Of a stretch of 64,000 nt of DNA, positions 1 to 14,527 are shown one piece after another. The stretch is from Pseudonocardia sp. TRM90224 (GTDB lineage Bacteria > Actinomycetota > Actinomycetes > Mycobacteriales > Pseudonocardiaceae): positions 248,001 to 312,000 of the forward strand of contig NZ_JAJGSX010000009.1 in NCBI RefSeq assembly GCF_021245725.1. The letters are read 5' to 3'. Numbering within the stretch: the stretch's first letter is position 1; every line of letters begins with the position of its first letter. The notes under the pieces are model-generated. The model was not told the DNA's origin. It saw nothing but the letters and a program-made list of their open reading frames with translations, and made no database searches. The translations under genes were made by a program, and so were the position numbers.

Positions 1-1411
<1,411 letters not shown>

Positions 1412-1453
1412 GGAGCCCGGTAGAAGACGCTCAGCGCCGGTTCAGACGCTTCA

Positions 1454-1487
1454 CGGTGCCACGGCAGCCTGCGCTGCCGTGGCACCG
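1454..1487. terminator. Perfect 14-bp hairpin between convergent aroB and DUF6458 gene
   Basis: Arms 1454-1467 and 1474-1487 are exactly complementary; the inner C-G pair leaves a 4-base loop. There is no T-tract, as is usual in high-GC actinobacteria. It lies between two genes that face each other, so it can end transcripts from both sides. Confidence 0.75.
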
Positions 1488-1505
1488 GTCGCGTGGGGCC
1501 GGGCG

Positions 1506-1733
1506 TCAGTAGCGCACGTCCGGGTCGCGCGGCGGCGGGTAGACGTCGGGGCGGGTCGTGACGACCGGGCGGTTCTGGCGTGCCATGACGATGCTCGCGA
1601 CGAGGCCGATCGCGCCGACGATGGCGAGGATCCACCCGACCATGGTCAGGTCGATGCCGAAGAGGTCGACGCGCACGGCGAGCGCCAGTATCAGCCCGAC
1701 CGCGACCAAGCCGATGCTCGATCCGATTCTCAT
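1506..1733 (-). CDS. Small two-TM membrane protein, DUF6458 family
   Basis: A 75-residue protein with two hydrophobic segments (about residues 5-22 and 28-49), the spacer VDLFGIDLTMVGW between them, and a short Arg/Pro-rich tail. This layout (a GS.G...GLILAL.V segment, then VGWIL.I.G..GL) is that of the small actinobacterial DUF6458 membrane proteins. No function is known. It is transcribed opposite to aroB and divergently from the aminopeptidase gene. ATG start at 1733. Confidence 0.75.
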   Translation of the reverse strand: MRIGSSIGLVAVGLILALAVRVDLFGIDLTMVGWILAIVGAIGLVASIVMARQNRPVVTTRPDVYPPPRDPDVRY

Positions 1734-1782
1734 ACCGGTGCATACCCGCCTCGCGTGATCGGAACACCTCCTCTTCGCCGAA

Positions 1783-1788
1783 TAGGGT
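1783..1788 (+). promoter_or_regulatory. Candidate -10 box for leaderless M24 peptidase transcript
   Basis: TAGGGT followed by 7 bases and the ATG at 1796. A TANNNT box 6-9 bases before a start codon is the usual layout of leaderless genes in actinobacteria; there is no good ribosome binding site. No -35 was assigned. Confidence 0.45.
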
Positions 1789-1795
1789 GCGGTGC

Positions 1796-2896
1796 ATGAC
1801 CGCCGACATGCCCTATGCCCTCCGTCGAGGTGCTCTGCGTGCGCTGCTGCCGGCGTCGGACGTCGATGCGCTGCTGGTCACCGACCTCGTCAACGTCCGC
1901 TACCTGACCGGGTTCACGGGCTCGAACGCGGTGCTGCTGATCAGCGCGGCGGGTGATGCGGCGAGCCGGTTCTGCACCGACGGCCGGTACACGACACAGG
2001 CCCGGGCCGAGGTGCCCGACCTGGAGACGGTGATCGACCGGGCGAGCGCGCTGTTCGTCGCGAAGGGCGCCGGCGGGTGGGGGGTGCGCCGGCTCGGGTT
2101 CGAGTCGGACCACGTGACCGTCGACGCGCACGCCGCGCTGGCAGCGGCGGCCGAGGGGGTCGAGCTGCAGCGGGCGCCGGGGCTCGTGCAGCAGCTGCGG
2201 CTGGTGAAGGACGAAGCGGAGGTCGTGGCGCTGCGCGCGGCGTGTGCCGCGGCCGACGCCGCGCTCGCCGACCTGGTCGCCGCCGGCGGGATCGCCGCCG
2301 GCCGCACCGAGGCCGAGGTCGCGATCGACCTGGAGAACCGGATGCGCGAGCACGGTGCGGCGGGCCCGTCGTTCGAGACCATCGTGGCCGCCGGCGCGAA
2401 CTCGGCGGTGCCACACCACCGGCCCACCGGCGCGCAGCTGCGCCGCGGCGACCTCGTGAAGATCGATTTCGGGGCGCTAGTCGACGGCTACCACTCCGAC
2501 ATGACCCGAACGCTCGTGCTCGGCGCGCCCGCCGACTGGCAGCGCGAGGTGTACGAGCTGGTCGCGGCAGCCCAGCGGGCCGGCTGTGCTGCCCTCGCTC
2601 CGGGCGTCGCGGCTGCCGACGTCGACAGCGCCGCCCGCACCGTCATCGTCGACGCCGGGCGCGGTGAGGAGTTCGTGCACGGCCTGGGCCACGGCGTCGG
2701 GCTGCAGATCCACGAGCCCCCGTGGCTGGGCGCGACCGCGACGGGTGAGCTGGCCGCGGGCATGGCGGTGACGGTCGAGCCGGGCGTCTACCTCCCCGGC
2801 CGCGGCGGGGTGCGCATCGAGGACACCCTCGTGGTGCACGACGGCCCGCCCGAGCTGCTGACGATGACGACCAAGGAGCTCGTCGAGGTCGGGTGA
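1796..2896 (+). CDS. M24B family aminopeptidase (Xaa-Pro peptidase, PepQ/PepP type)
   Basis: Predicted cytoplasmic metallopeptidase removing residues before proline. About 366 residues: a creatinase-like N-terminal domain (residues ~1-130) followed by the pita-bread catalytic domain. The five metal ligands can be read: Asp in KIDFGA, Asp in SDMTRT, His in HGLGHGVG, Glu in VEPGVY and Glu in VRIEDT. The ATG at 1796 is preferred over the GTG at 1787 because a TAGGGT box sits 7 bases before it. In M. tuberculosis pepQ also precedes efp, so the position supports the assignment. The exact substrate cannot be told from sequence. Confidence 0.92.
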   Translation: MTADMPYALRRGALRALLPASDVDALLVTDLVNVRYLTGFTGSNAVLLISAAGDAASRFCTDGRYTTQARAEVPDLETVIDRASALFVAKGAGGWGVRRLGFESDHVTVDAHAALAAAAEGVELQRAPGLVQQLRLVKDEAEVVALRAACAAADAALADLVAAGGIAAGRTEAEVAIDLENRMREHGAAGPSFETIVAAGANSAVPHHRPTGAQLRRGDLVKIDFGALVDGYHSDMTRTLVLGAPADWQREVYELVAAAQRAGCAALAPGVAAADVDSAARTVIVDAGRGEEFVHGLGHGVGLQIHEPPWLGATATGELAAGMAVTVEPGVYLPGRGGVRIEDTLVVHDGPPELLTMTTKELVEVG

Positions 2897-3094
2897 GTCC
2901 GGGCCGGTCCAGAACGATCTTGTGTGGAGCCCGTGGCCGGTTCCGCGGTGGTAGCCGGTACCCTGGTGGGCGGACGACGGCGCCGTGCTGCGGGGCCGCT
3001 TCGATGCACACCCCCGACGCGTGACGGCGGTGCCCGGTATCCCCGGCACCCGCAGCCGAGTCCGCGCCCGTACAGACGCAGGAGATGCCCGCAC

Positions 3095-3658
3095 GTGGCC
3101 ACGACGAATGACCTGAAGAACGGCTTGGTGCTCAACCTCGACGGCCAGCTGTGGTCGGTCACGGCGTTCCAGCACGTGAAGCCCGGCAAGGGTGGCGCGT
3201 TCGTGCGCACCACGCTGAAGAACGTCATGACCGGGAAGGTCGTCGACAAGACCTTCAACGCCGGTACCAAGGTCGACACGGCTGTCGTCGACCGCCGCGA
3301 CATGAGCTACCTCTACCGCGACGGCGCCGACTTCGTCTTCATGGACGGCGACACGTTCGACCAGATCCCGATCCCGGAGGGCACGGTCGGCGACGCCGCC
3401 AACTACCTCCTGGAGAACCAGAAGGCGATGGTCGCGCTGCACGAGGGTGTGCCGCTCTACGTCGAGCTGCCGACGTCGGTCGAGATCATCATCTCGCACA
3501 CCGACCCCGGCCTGCAGGGTGACCGCTCCACCGGCGGCACGAAGCCGGCGACGCTCGAGACGGGTGCGGAGATCCAGGTGCCGCTGTTCGTCACGTCCGG
3601 CGAGAAGGTCAAGGTGGACACCCGCGACGGGCGTTACCTCGGCCGCGTCTCCAGCTGA
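3095..3658 (+). CDS. efp: Elongation factor P
   Basis: EF-P binds the ribosome between P and E sites and relieves stalling at polyproline stretches. The 187-residue protein has the usual length and three beta-barrel domains: KOW-like (residues ~1-65, with the tip lysine K32 in KPGKGGAF), a central OB domain ([13 protein letters not shown]) and a C-terminal OB domain ending [12 protein letters not shown]. The open frame runs further upstream, but the GTG at 3095 gives the family's N-terminus and has AGGAG at 3080-3084. A TACCCT at 2959-2964 is a possible -10, implying a ~125 base leader. nusB overlaps its stop by one base. Confidence 0.96.
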   Translation: MATTNDLKNGLVLNLDGQLWSVTAFQHVKPGKGGAFVRTTLKNVMTGKVVDKTFNAGTKVDTAVVDRRDMSYLYRDGADFVFMDGDTFDQIPIPEGTVGDAANYLLENQKAMVALHEGVPLYVELPTSVEIIISHTDPGLQGDRSTGGTKPATLETGAEIQVPLFVTSGEKVKVDTRDGRYLGRVSS

Positions 3659-4080
3659 TGTTGCGAGCCCGCACCAAGGCGCGCAAGCGGGCTTTGGACA
3701 TCCTGTTCGAGTCCGAGGCACGCGGTGACGACCCGTTGACGGTCCTCGCCGCCCGGCGGGCCACCGACGACGCGCCGCCGGTCTCCGACTACGCGGCGAT
3801 GCTCGTCGAGGGTGTCGTCGAGCACCGCGAGCGGATCGACCAGCTGCTCGCCGAGCACGCCGAGGGGTGGACGGTCGCGCGGATGCCGGCCGTCGACCGC
3901 ACGTTGCTGCGGATCGGTGTGTTCGAGCTGCTGTGGGTCGACGAGATCGACGACCCGGTCGCGATCACGGAAGCCGTCGAGCTGGCGCGCACGCTGTCCA
4001 CCGACGACAGCCCGCGCTTCCTCAACGGCGTGCTCGGCCGGATCGCCGACATCGCCGAGCACCTGCGCACCAACCGCTGA
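3658..4080 (+). CDS. nusB: Transcription antitermination factor NusB
   Basis: NusB binds boxA RNA with NusE (S10) and assists rRNA antitermination. The 140-residue all-helical protein has the family N-terminus (ARTKARKRALDILFESE), a central ADRTLLRIGVFELLW-like stretch (here VDRTLLRIGVFELLW), and the closing helix SPRFLNGVLGRIAD. The ATG at 3658 shares its A with the efp stop (TGATG), so it is translationally coupled to efp, the same pair as in mycobacteria. Confidence 0.95.
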   Translation: MLRARTKARKRALDILFESEARGDDPLTVLAARRATDDAPPVSDYAAMLVEGVVEHRERIDQLLAEHAEGWTVARMPAVDRTLLRIGVFELLWVDEIDDPVAITEAVELARTLSTDDSPRFLNGVLGRIADIAEHLRTNR

Positions 4081-4103
4081 GCGACCGCTGAGCCACCGCG
4101 CGG

Positions 4104-5108
4104 TCACAGGGCCGCGCCCACCGCCAGCCCCAGCACGAGCAGCGCGCCGGCCTGCCGGACGTGCACCCAGGCCAGCGCCGCGTACCAGAGCGGCCACACC
4201 GGGAAGCCCGCCGGCGGTTCGCTCGGCGGCGGGCGCCGGAAGCGCGGCCACACCTTGCGCAGCCGGGGCAGCGCGAGCACCACGGCGAGCGCGGGCCACG
4301 GCATGGCCCCCACCAGCACCGCGACGCCCACGAGCACGTAGAACGCCACCATCAGCCCGAGCGTGACGGCGCGCGCTCTCCGATCGCCCAGCAGCACGGG
4401 CAGCGTGCGGATGCCGAGCGGCGCGTCGAAGGGGATCTTGTCGATGTGCTTGCCCATCAGCACGGTGGTGCACAGCAGCCCGTAGGGCACCGACGCCAGC
4501 AGCACCTGCCACGTGATCGAGCCGGTCGCGCTGAAGTACGTCCCGCCGACCATCAGCGGGCCCCAGACGACCAGCACGTCCGGCTCGCCGAGCCCGCGCT
4601 TCTTCAGCCGCAGCGGCGGCGCGGTGTAGGCGACGCTCAGGACGAACCCCGCCACGGCGAAGGCGACGACCGGCCAGCCGCGTGCGAGTGCCAGCACCAC
4701 GAGGATCACGAGGTCGGCGGCGTTGACCAGCACGATCGCGACGAGCAGCGTGCGCCTGCTGACCAGCCCGGAGAGCACGGGGTGCGGCGCGTAGAGCGCG
4801 CGGGGATAGCTCGCCGTGTCGCTGCCCGACGTCGTGTCGTAGAGGTCGTTCATGAGGTTGTTGGCGAGGTGCGCGAGCACGATCCCGACGATCGCGAGCA
4901 CCAGCAACCCGACGTCGAGGGCGGGGTGCCCGATCGCCAGCAGGGCCGCGACCAGGCCCGACACCAGCGTCATCGGCAGCACGGCGGCGCGCGTGACGAC
5001 GATCCACCGGGTGACGGCGTCAGCCGGCTCGTCCGGCGGCGGGTTGGTCGTGCGCAGGGCGTAGGCCCACGCGCGGCCCAGCGAGCGGATGCGCGAGCCG
5101 GCGGTCAC
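4104..5108 (-). CDS. UbiA-family prenyltransferase, integral membrane
   Basis: About 334 residues with some eight or nine hydrophobic helices. The first Asp-rich motif is read in NNLMNDLYDTTSGSDT and the second in HIDKIPFDAPLGIRTLP, as in UbiA/MenA-type enzymes that join a polyprenyl diphosphate to an acceptor in the membrane. The acceptor cannot be inferred. Start choice: an ATG at 5129 lies inside one arm of a long hairpin, so the GTG at 5108, just beyond it, is preferred; earlier in-frame codons reach 5249. The gene follows bldD on the same strand, separated by two overlapping hairpins. Confidence 0.85.
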   Translation of the reverse strand: MTAGSRIRSLGRAWAYALRTTNPPPDEPADAVTRWIVVTRAAVLPMTLVSGLVAALLAIGHPALDVGLLVLAIVGIVLAHLANNLMNDLYDTTSGSDTASYPRALYAPHPVLSGLVSRRTLLVAIVLVNAADLVILVVLALARGWPVVAFAVAGFVLSVAYTAPPLRLKKRGLGEPDVLVVWGPLMVGGTYFSATGSITWQVLLASVPYGLLCTTVLMGKHIDKIPFDAPLGIRTLPVLLGDRRARAVTLGLMVAFYVLVGVAVLVGAMPWPALAVVLALPRLRKVWPRFRRPPPSEPPAGFPVWPLWYAALAWVHVRQAGALLVLGLAVGAAL

Positions 5109-5125
5109 GGGATCAAGTCTTCCAG

Positions 5126-5210
5126 GCATGCCCGAGCCGCGCCCCCTGCCCGCGGAGCGGGACGGAAGCGCGGCTCGGGCATGCGGCACCCTTCCCCAGG
5201 TGCCGCATGC
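5126..5210. repeat. Two overlapping, mutually exclusive hairpins between bldD and the UbiA gene
   Basis: Hairpin A pairs 5179-5190 with 5199-5210 (12 bp, 8-base loop) and directly follows the bldD stop. Hairpin B pairs 5126-5142 with 5168-5184 (17 bp perfect). The two share the stretch 5179-5184 (GCATGC, which occurs three times here), so only one can form at a time. On the bldD transcript A forms first and looks like a terminator; B would be an alternative fold just before the UbiA start. Confidence 0.7.
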
Positions 5211-5214
5211 AAGC

Positions 5215-5697
5215 TCACTGGGCCGGACGGGCCTCCGGCGGCAACACACCCCAGCTGATCAGCTGGTCGGTGAGCTCGCCCGGCGTCATGTCGTAGATGA
5301 TCGAGAGCGAGCGGAGGTCCTCCGAGCGGATCGAGAGCACCTTGCCGTTGTAGTCGCCTCGCTGGCTCTGGATCGCGGCGGCGTAGCGGGCGAGAGGGCC
5401 CACCTTGTCGGCGGGCAGCTGCTGCAACCGTTCCAGGTTGATCACGATCTTGGTGGCCGGCTCGGAGCCGGAGGGCACGCGGCCTTCCGGGAGCAGCTCG
5501 GCGACCGGAACGCCGTAGAAGTCGGCCAGCTCGGCCAGCTTCTGCACGGTGACAGCGCGGTCGCCGCGCTCGTAGGAACCCACCACGACCGCCTTCCAGC
5601 GGCCACCCGACTTCTGCTCGACCCCGTGCAGCGACAACCCCTGTTGCTGCCGGATGGCTCGGAGCTTGCCGCCGAGCGCCTTGGCGTAGTCGCCCAT
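5215..5697 (-). CDS. bldD: Developmental master regulator BldD (c-di-GMP-responsive)
   Basis: BldD is a small DNA-binding protein that, dimerised by tetrameric c-di-GMP, represses sporulation genes in Streptomyces. The 160-residue protein has an N-terminal Xre-type HTH (residues ~5-70: LGGKLRAIRQQQGLSLHGVE, VVGSYERGDRAVT) and the C-terminal ligand domain. The ligand signature RGD-X8-RxxD is present as R113-G114-D115 and R124-S125-E126-D127 (Streptomyces has RQDD). Start: ATG 5697 with GGAGG eight bases upstream; the frame is open further but without homology. Divergent from the pyr operon. Confidence 0.95.
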   Translation of the reverse strand: MGDYAKALGGKLRAIRQQQGLSLHGVEQKSGGRWKAVVVGSYERGDRAVTVQKLAELADFYGVPVAELLPEGRVPSGSEPATKIVINLERLQQLPADKVGPLARYAAAIQSQRGDYNGKVLSIRSEDLRSLSIIYDMTPGELTDQLISWGVLPPEARPAQ

Positions 5698-6146
5698 GGT
5701 GGCGACCTCCTCACTTGCGTTCCGTCGGCCGCGGGACCGACCTGGTGCTGACGTAGGTGGGCTGCTGCCCGTTGCGGGGGTTCCGCGTTGGGCTGCTGTC
5801 CCGTTTGTCGTGGTGGTGCCCCCCGCTACCGCGGCCACCCTGGGAGTAGTCGATCAATACGGAGAGTAATCATGCGCTTGCTCCGCCGATCGGTCAAGCC
5901 GCCTACCCCCTACCGGTGGGGTAAAGCGTCGAGACCACTCGAACGGCTGATCGACAGCGGCGGGCCAGGCGTTACGTCCCACTGGGCGTGTCCGATCCAC
6001 GTTGCGATGGTGGCACTGCCGTGACGGTAGGGGTACGAGTGGGTGTCGTTTCGGATCCCACCCGGTGTGACATCGGCGATGCTCGGGGGCGTCGGAGACG
6101 GTTGCGGGGTGCACGCGCTGGTACGGTCGCCGAGACCGGTTCGGTT
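5698..6146. other. Divergent bldD / pyrR intergenic region
   Basis: About 450 bases without a gene. It must carry the bldD promoter (minus) and the pyr promoter (plus). TACGGT at 6122-6127 is a possible -10 for pyrR, giving a leader of roughly 50 bases. GGAGG for bldD lies at 5706-5710 on the minus strand. A BldD autoregulatory site is expected from the Streptomyces precedent, but no convincing box could be read. Confidence 0.5.
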
Positions 6147-6180
6147 CCTTTAAAGCCCGTCCCGTGAGGCGGGAAAGGAG
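6147..6180 (+). promoter_or_regulatory. PyrR-binding mRNA hairpin covering the pyrR ribosome binding site
   Basis: UCCCG (6160-6164) pairs with CGGGA (6170-6174) and closes the loop UGAGG, which is the conserved PyrR recognition loop. An outer CCUU(U) at 6147-6151 can pair with (A)AAGG at 6174-6178, part of the AAAGGAG ribosome binding site. PyrR with UMP would stabilise the fold and block translation, the mechanism reported for mycobacterial pyr operons, rather than transcription attenuation as in Bacillus. Confidence 0.85.
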
Positions 6181-6186
6181 AGTCTC

Positions 6187-6794
6187 GTGGCGGACGACCG
6201 CCGCGGGGACCCGGCAGGCGAGGGCGCTCCCACACGGGAGCTGCTGAGCGCCGCCGACGTCACCCGCACCATCGCGCGGATCGCGCACCAGATCATCGAG
6301 AAGACCGCGGGCACCGAGAACGTGGTGCTCATCGGCATCCCCACGCGCGGCGCGGTGCTCGTGCGCCGCCTCGGCGCCGCCATCGCGGAGTTCGCCGGAA
6401 CAGCGCCCGCGGTCGGCGTCGTCGACCCCACGCTCTACCGCGACGACCTGCGCCGCCGCCCCGCCCGCGCGCTGGAGGACACCGACATCCCCGAAGGCGG
6501 CCTCGACGACGCGCTGGTCGTGCTCGTCGACGACGTGCTGATGTCGGGCCGGACGGTGCGGGCCGCGCTCGACGCGCTCGCCGACCACGGCCGTCCCCGC
6601 GCGGTGCAGCTCGCGGTGCTGGTCGACCGCGGCCACCGCGAGCTGCCGATCCGCGCCGACTACGTGGGCAAGAACGTGCCGACCGCCTCGGACGAGCAGA
6701 TCCTCGTGCTGCTGGAGGAGACCGACGGCAGCGACAGCGTCCGGCTGCGCCGCGTCGGGCCAGAGGCGAACCCAGAGGAAAGCGGGCGGGAGTC

Positions 6795-6798
<4 letters not shown>
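6187..6798 (+). CDS. pyrR: Bifunctional pyr regulator / uracil phosphoribosyltransferase
   Basis: PyrR binds pyr mRNA when UMP is high and also converts uracil and PRPP to UMP. The 203-residue protein has the PRT fold: [15 protein letters not shown], the YRDDL segment and the PRPP-binding motif [18 protein letters not shown], and ends near [14 protein letters not shown], a segment typical of PyrR. GTG start at 6187 with AAAGGAG six bases upstream, which lies inside the PyrR hairpin. Overlaps pyrB by four bases (GTGA). First gene of the pyr operon, so the protein regulates its own message. Confidence 0.97.
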
Positions 6799-7735
<937 letters not shown>

Positions 7736-7739
<4 letters not shown>

Positions 7740-9034
7740 ACCTGTTGATCACCAATGCGAGGCCGTACGGAGAAGGTGAGCTCGTCGACGTCGTCGTGCG
7801 CGACGGTGTCGTGACCGAGATCGGCGCGGGTCTGGCCGGCGCGCGCGACGAGTCCGTCGAGGTGCTCGACGCCGACGGCGCCGTGCTCCTGCCGGGCTTC
7901 GTCGACCTGCACACGCACCTGCGCGAGCCGGGCGGCGAGGAGTCGGAGACCATCGCGAGCGGCTCGGCCGCGGCCGCGCTGGGCGGCTTCACCGCGGTGT
8001 TCGCGATGCCCAACACCGACCCGGTGGCCGACTCCGAGGTCGTCGTCGAGCACGTGCGCCGCCGCGGCGCGGAGGTCGGGCTCGTCGACGTGCACCCGGT
8101 CGGCGCCGTCACCGTCGGGCTCGCCGGCGAGCAGATGGCCGAGCTGGGCACGATGGCCAGGAGCCGCGCCGAGGTGCGGATGTTCTCCGACGACGGCAAG
8201 TGCGTGAACGACCCGGTGATCATGCGCAGGGCGCTGGAGTACGCGTCCGCGCTCAACGTCGTGATCGCCCAGCACGCCGAGGACCACCGGCTGACCGTCG
8301 GCGCGCAGGCGCACGAGGGGGTGGTCGCCTCCCGGCTCGGGCTGGCCGGCTGGCCGGCGACGGCCGAGGAGACGATCGTCGCGCGCGACTGCGCGCTGGC
8401 CCGCGAGGCGAAGGCCGCGCTGCACGTCTGCCACGTGTCCTCGGCCCGCACGATCGACGTGCTCCGGGCCGCGAAGGCGGCGGGCGTGCGGGTGAGCGCC
8501 GAGGTCACCCCGCACCACCTGCTGCTCACCGACGCGGCGCTGACCAGCTACGACCCGGTCAACAAGGTCAACCCGCCGCTGCGCACGGCAGCCGACACGC
8601 GCGCGATGCGCGAGGCGCTCGCGGAGGGCGTGATCGACGTCGTCGCGACCGACCACGCCCCGCACGCCGCGCAGTACAAGGACACCGAGTGGGCCGCCGC
8701 GCGGCCGGGCATGCTCGGGCTGCAGACGGCGCTGTCGATCGTCGTGCACACGATGGTGGAGCCGGGCCTGCTCGACTGGCGAGGTGTCGCCCGCGTGCTC
8801 TCCGAGCGGCCCGCGGAGATCGGCGGGCTCCCGGACCACGGCCGGCCCATCGCGGTCGGCGAGCCGGCGACCTTCGCGCTGGTCGATCCGGACGGCGTGT
8901 GGACGGTCCGAGGGGGATCGCTGGCGAGCAAGGCCGCCAACACCCCCTTCGAGGGGATGCGGCTGCCCGCGACGGTGACGGCCACCATTTTGCGTGGCCG
9001 CATCACCGCCAGGGACGGGAAGGTGGCGGCATGA
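7736..9034 (+). CDS. pyrC: Dihydroorotase (class I, PyrC)
   Basis: Zinc amidohydrolase that cyclises carbamoylaspartate to dihydroorotate. About 432 residues. Metal-binding motifs: [11 protein letters not shown] near residue 60, the later His in VTPHHLLLT, and the catalytic Asp in VATDHAPH. The true start is the GTG at 7736 overlapping the pyrB stop; the frame is open for 250 codons upstream only as a shadow of pyrB. In M. tuberculosis a small membrane gene lies between pyrC and carA; here the pyrC stop overlaps the carA ATG instead. Confidence 0.96.
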
Positions 9035-10178
9035 CCGGCGGAACGAATGCGGTATTGGTGCTCGAGGACGGGCGGATCTTCCGCGGCGAGGCGTACGGCG
9101 CGCGCGGGCAGGGGCTGGGCGAGGCGGTCTTCACGACCGGCATGACCGGCTACCAGGAGACGTTGACCGACCCCTCGTACCACCGCCAGATCGTGGTGCA
9201 GACCGCGCCGCAGATCGGCAACACCGGCTGGAACGACGAGGACGACGAGTCGGCGAAGATCCAGGTCGCCGGGTACGTCGTGCGCGACCCGAGCCGCACG
9301 CCGTCGAACTGGCGCTCGCGCCGGTCGCTCGGCGACGCGCTCGTCGAGCAGGGCGTCGTCGGCGTTGCGGGCATCGACACCCGCGCGCTGGTGCGCCACC
9401 TGCGCGAGCGTGGCGCGATGCGCTCCGGGGTCTTCTCCGGCGATGCGCTGGCGCCCGACGACGAGCTGGTCGCGCGGGTGCTCGGCAGCCCCCCGATGGA
9501 GGGCGCCGACCTGTACGGCGCGGTGACCACGCGCGAGCCCTACGTCGTGCCGGCAGCGGGGGAGAAGCGGTTCACGGTCGCGGCGATCGACGTCGGGATC
9601 AAGTCGAACACCCCGCGCATGATGGCGGCGCGTGGCATCGAGACGCACGTGCTGCCGGCGGGCTCGTCGATCGAGCAGATCGAGGCGCTCGGCGTCGACG
9701 GGGTGTTCCTCTCCAACGGCCCTGGCGACCCGGCGACGGCCGACGGTCCGGTCGCGCTGACGCGTGAGGTGCTGGAGCGGCGGATCCCGCTCTTCGGCAT
9801 CTGCTTCGGCAACCAGATCCTCGCCCGTGCGCTCGGCCGCGGCACGTACAAGCTGCGCTACGGGCACCGCGGCATCAACATCCCGGTCGTCGAGCACGCC
9901 ACCGGCCGGGTCGCGATCACGTCGCAGAACCACGGGTTCGCCGTGGAGGGTGAGGCGGGGGAGCGGTTCGACACCCCGTTCGGGCCCGCGCAGATCACCC
10001 ACACCTGCCCGAACGACGGATGCGTCGAGGGGCTCGCCGCGCTGGACGTCCCGGCGTTCAGCGTGCAGTACCACCCGGAGGCCGCGGCGGGGCCGCACGA
10101 CGCCGCGGACCTGTTCGACCGGTTCGTGGACCTGATGGCGGCCGGCGGCCGTTCGATCGAAACAGGAGTTCGGTCCTG

Positions 10179-10179
<1 letters not shown>
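9031..10179 (+). CDS. carA: Carbamoyl-phosphate synthase small chain (glutaminase)
   Basis: Releases ammonia from glutamine and passes it to CarB. The 382-residue protein has the CPSase N-terminal domain (LEDGRIFRG...[21 protein letters not shown]) and a class I GATase domain with the oxyanion segment LSNGPGDP, nucleophile Cys258 in GICFGNQ, and the His/Glu pair in [12 protein letters not shown] 9031 overlaps pyrC by four bases; the stop shares one base with the carB ATG. Confidence 0.97.
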
Positions 10180-13462
<3,283 letters not shown>

Positions 13463-13466
<4 letters not shown>

Positions 13467-14290
13467 GCGCCCTGCCGAGCGGGACGTTCGGGGAGCGGCT
13501 CGCTGCGGCTGTCGCGCGGTTCGGCCCGCTGTGCGTGGGCATCGACCCGCACCCATCGTTGCTGGCCGAGTGGGGGCTCACCGACGACGACGCCGGGCTG
13601 AAGGAGTTCGCCGGAGCGTGCGCGGAGGCGTTCGCCGGGCACGTCGCCGTCGTCAAACCGCAGTCGGCGTTCTTCGAGCGGCACGGCTCGCGGGGCATCG
13701 CGGTGCTGGAGCAGCTGCTGGCCGCGTTCGAGGGCACCCCGACGCTCACGCTGCTGGACGCGAAGCGCGGCGACGTCGGCTCCACGATGGACGGCTACGC
13801 CGACGCGTACCTCGCGATCGGCGCGCCGCTGGGCGCCGACGCGATGACCCTCTCGCCCTACCTGGGGTTCGGCTCGCTCGTGCCGGCGCTCGACGCGGCG
13901 GCCGATGCCGGCCGTGGCGCGATCGTGCTGGCCCGCACGTCCAACCCGGAGGGCGCCGACGTGCAGCTGGCGGCTTTGGGGGACCGCAGCGTGGCGCAGG
14001 GGATCGTGAACGCCGCGGCGGCCCGCAACGCCGGCGCCGCGACCCTCGGCGACGTCGGTGTCGTCGTCGGCGCGACGATCGACCACGGCCTCGACCTCAC
14101 CGAGCTGAACGGCGCCGTGCTCGCCCCCGGGCTCGGCGCGCAGGGCGCGGGCCCGGCCGACATCGCCGCGCGCTTCACCGACGTCCGCGGGGTCGTGCTG
14201 CCCTCGGCGTCGCGCTCGGTGCTGCGCGCTGGGCCAGACGTGGCGACGCTGCGCGCCGCGGCGCTGACGTTGCGGGACGAGCTCGGGTAG
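13463..14290 (+). CDS. pyrF: Orotidine-5'-phosphate decarboxylase (type 2)
   Basis: Decarboxylates OMP to UMP, last step of the pathway. The 275-residue protein belongs to the longer type 2 subgroup of actinobacteria: GIDPHPSLL near the start, [12 protein letters not shown] and the catalytic [16 protein letters not shown] start overlaps the carB stop. It is the last gene of the pyr operon; pyrD and pyrE are not in the operon. A perfect 20-bp inverted repeat follows 45 bases downstream. Confidence 0.96.
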
Positions 14291-14334
14291 GGAACGAACG
14301 GCCGAGCACGTCCCCGTTGCATGCCACGCGGGGA

Positions 14335-14389
14335 GGGCAGGAAAGCCACTTTCCGGCCCCCACAGGGCAGGAAAGTGGCTTTCCTGCCC
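14335..14389. repeat. Nested palindrome downstream of pyrF (likely terminator)
   Basis: Arms 14335-14354 and 14370-14389 are perfectly complementary over 20 bp with a 15-base loop. The right half is itself a palindrome (14365-14375 with 14379-14389, 11 bp, 3-base loop), so the GGGCAGGAAAG unit occurs twice and two folds compete. It sits just after the pyr operon and is symmetric, so it could stop transcription from either side. Confidence 0.7.
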
Positions 14390-14515
14390 TTGCGTGTGGA
14401 ACGCACACATCCCGGCGAGCAGGATGCGTGCGTCCGGCACTCCCGCCCAGCCCCGCAGGGGCCGGCGTGCCCCGCGGCGCCGTGCGGGTGGCGCCGCCGG
14501 TGGAGGCCGTCGCGG

Positions 14516-14521
14516 TAGTGT
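14516..14521 (+). promoter_or_regulatory. Candidate -10 box for leaderless NarL-type regulator
   Basis: TAGTGT followed by 6 bases and the GTG at 14528; no ribosome binding site is visible. Confidence 0.4.
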
Positions 14522-14527
14522 CCGTGC

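Noticed and set aside
5698..6146. BldD autoregulatory box
   Set aside because: Expected from Streptomyces, but no sequence close enough to the known motif could be read.
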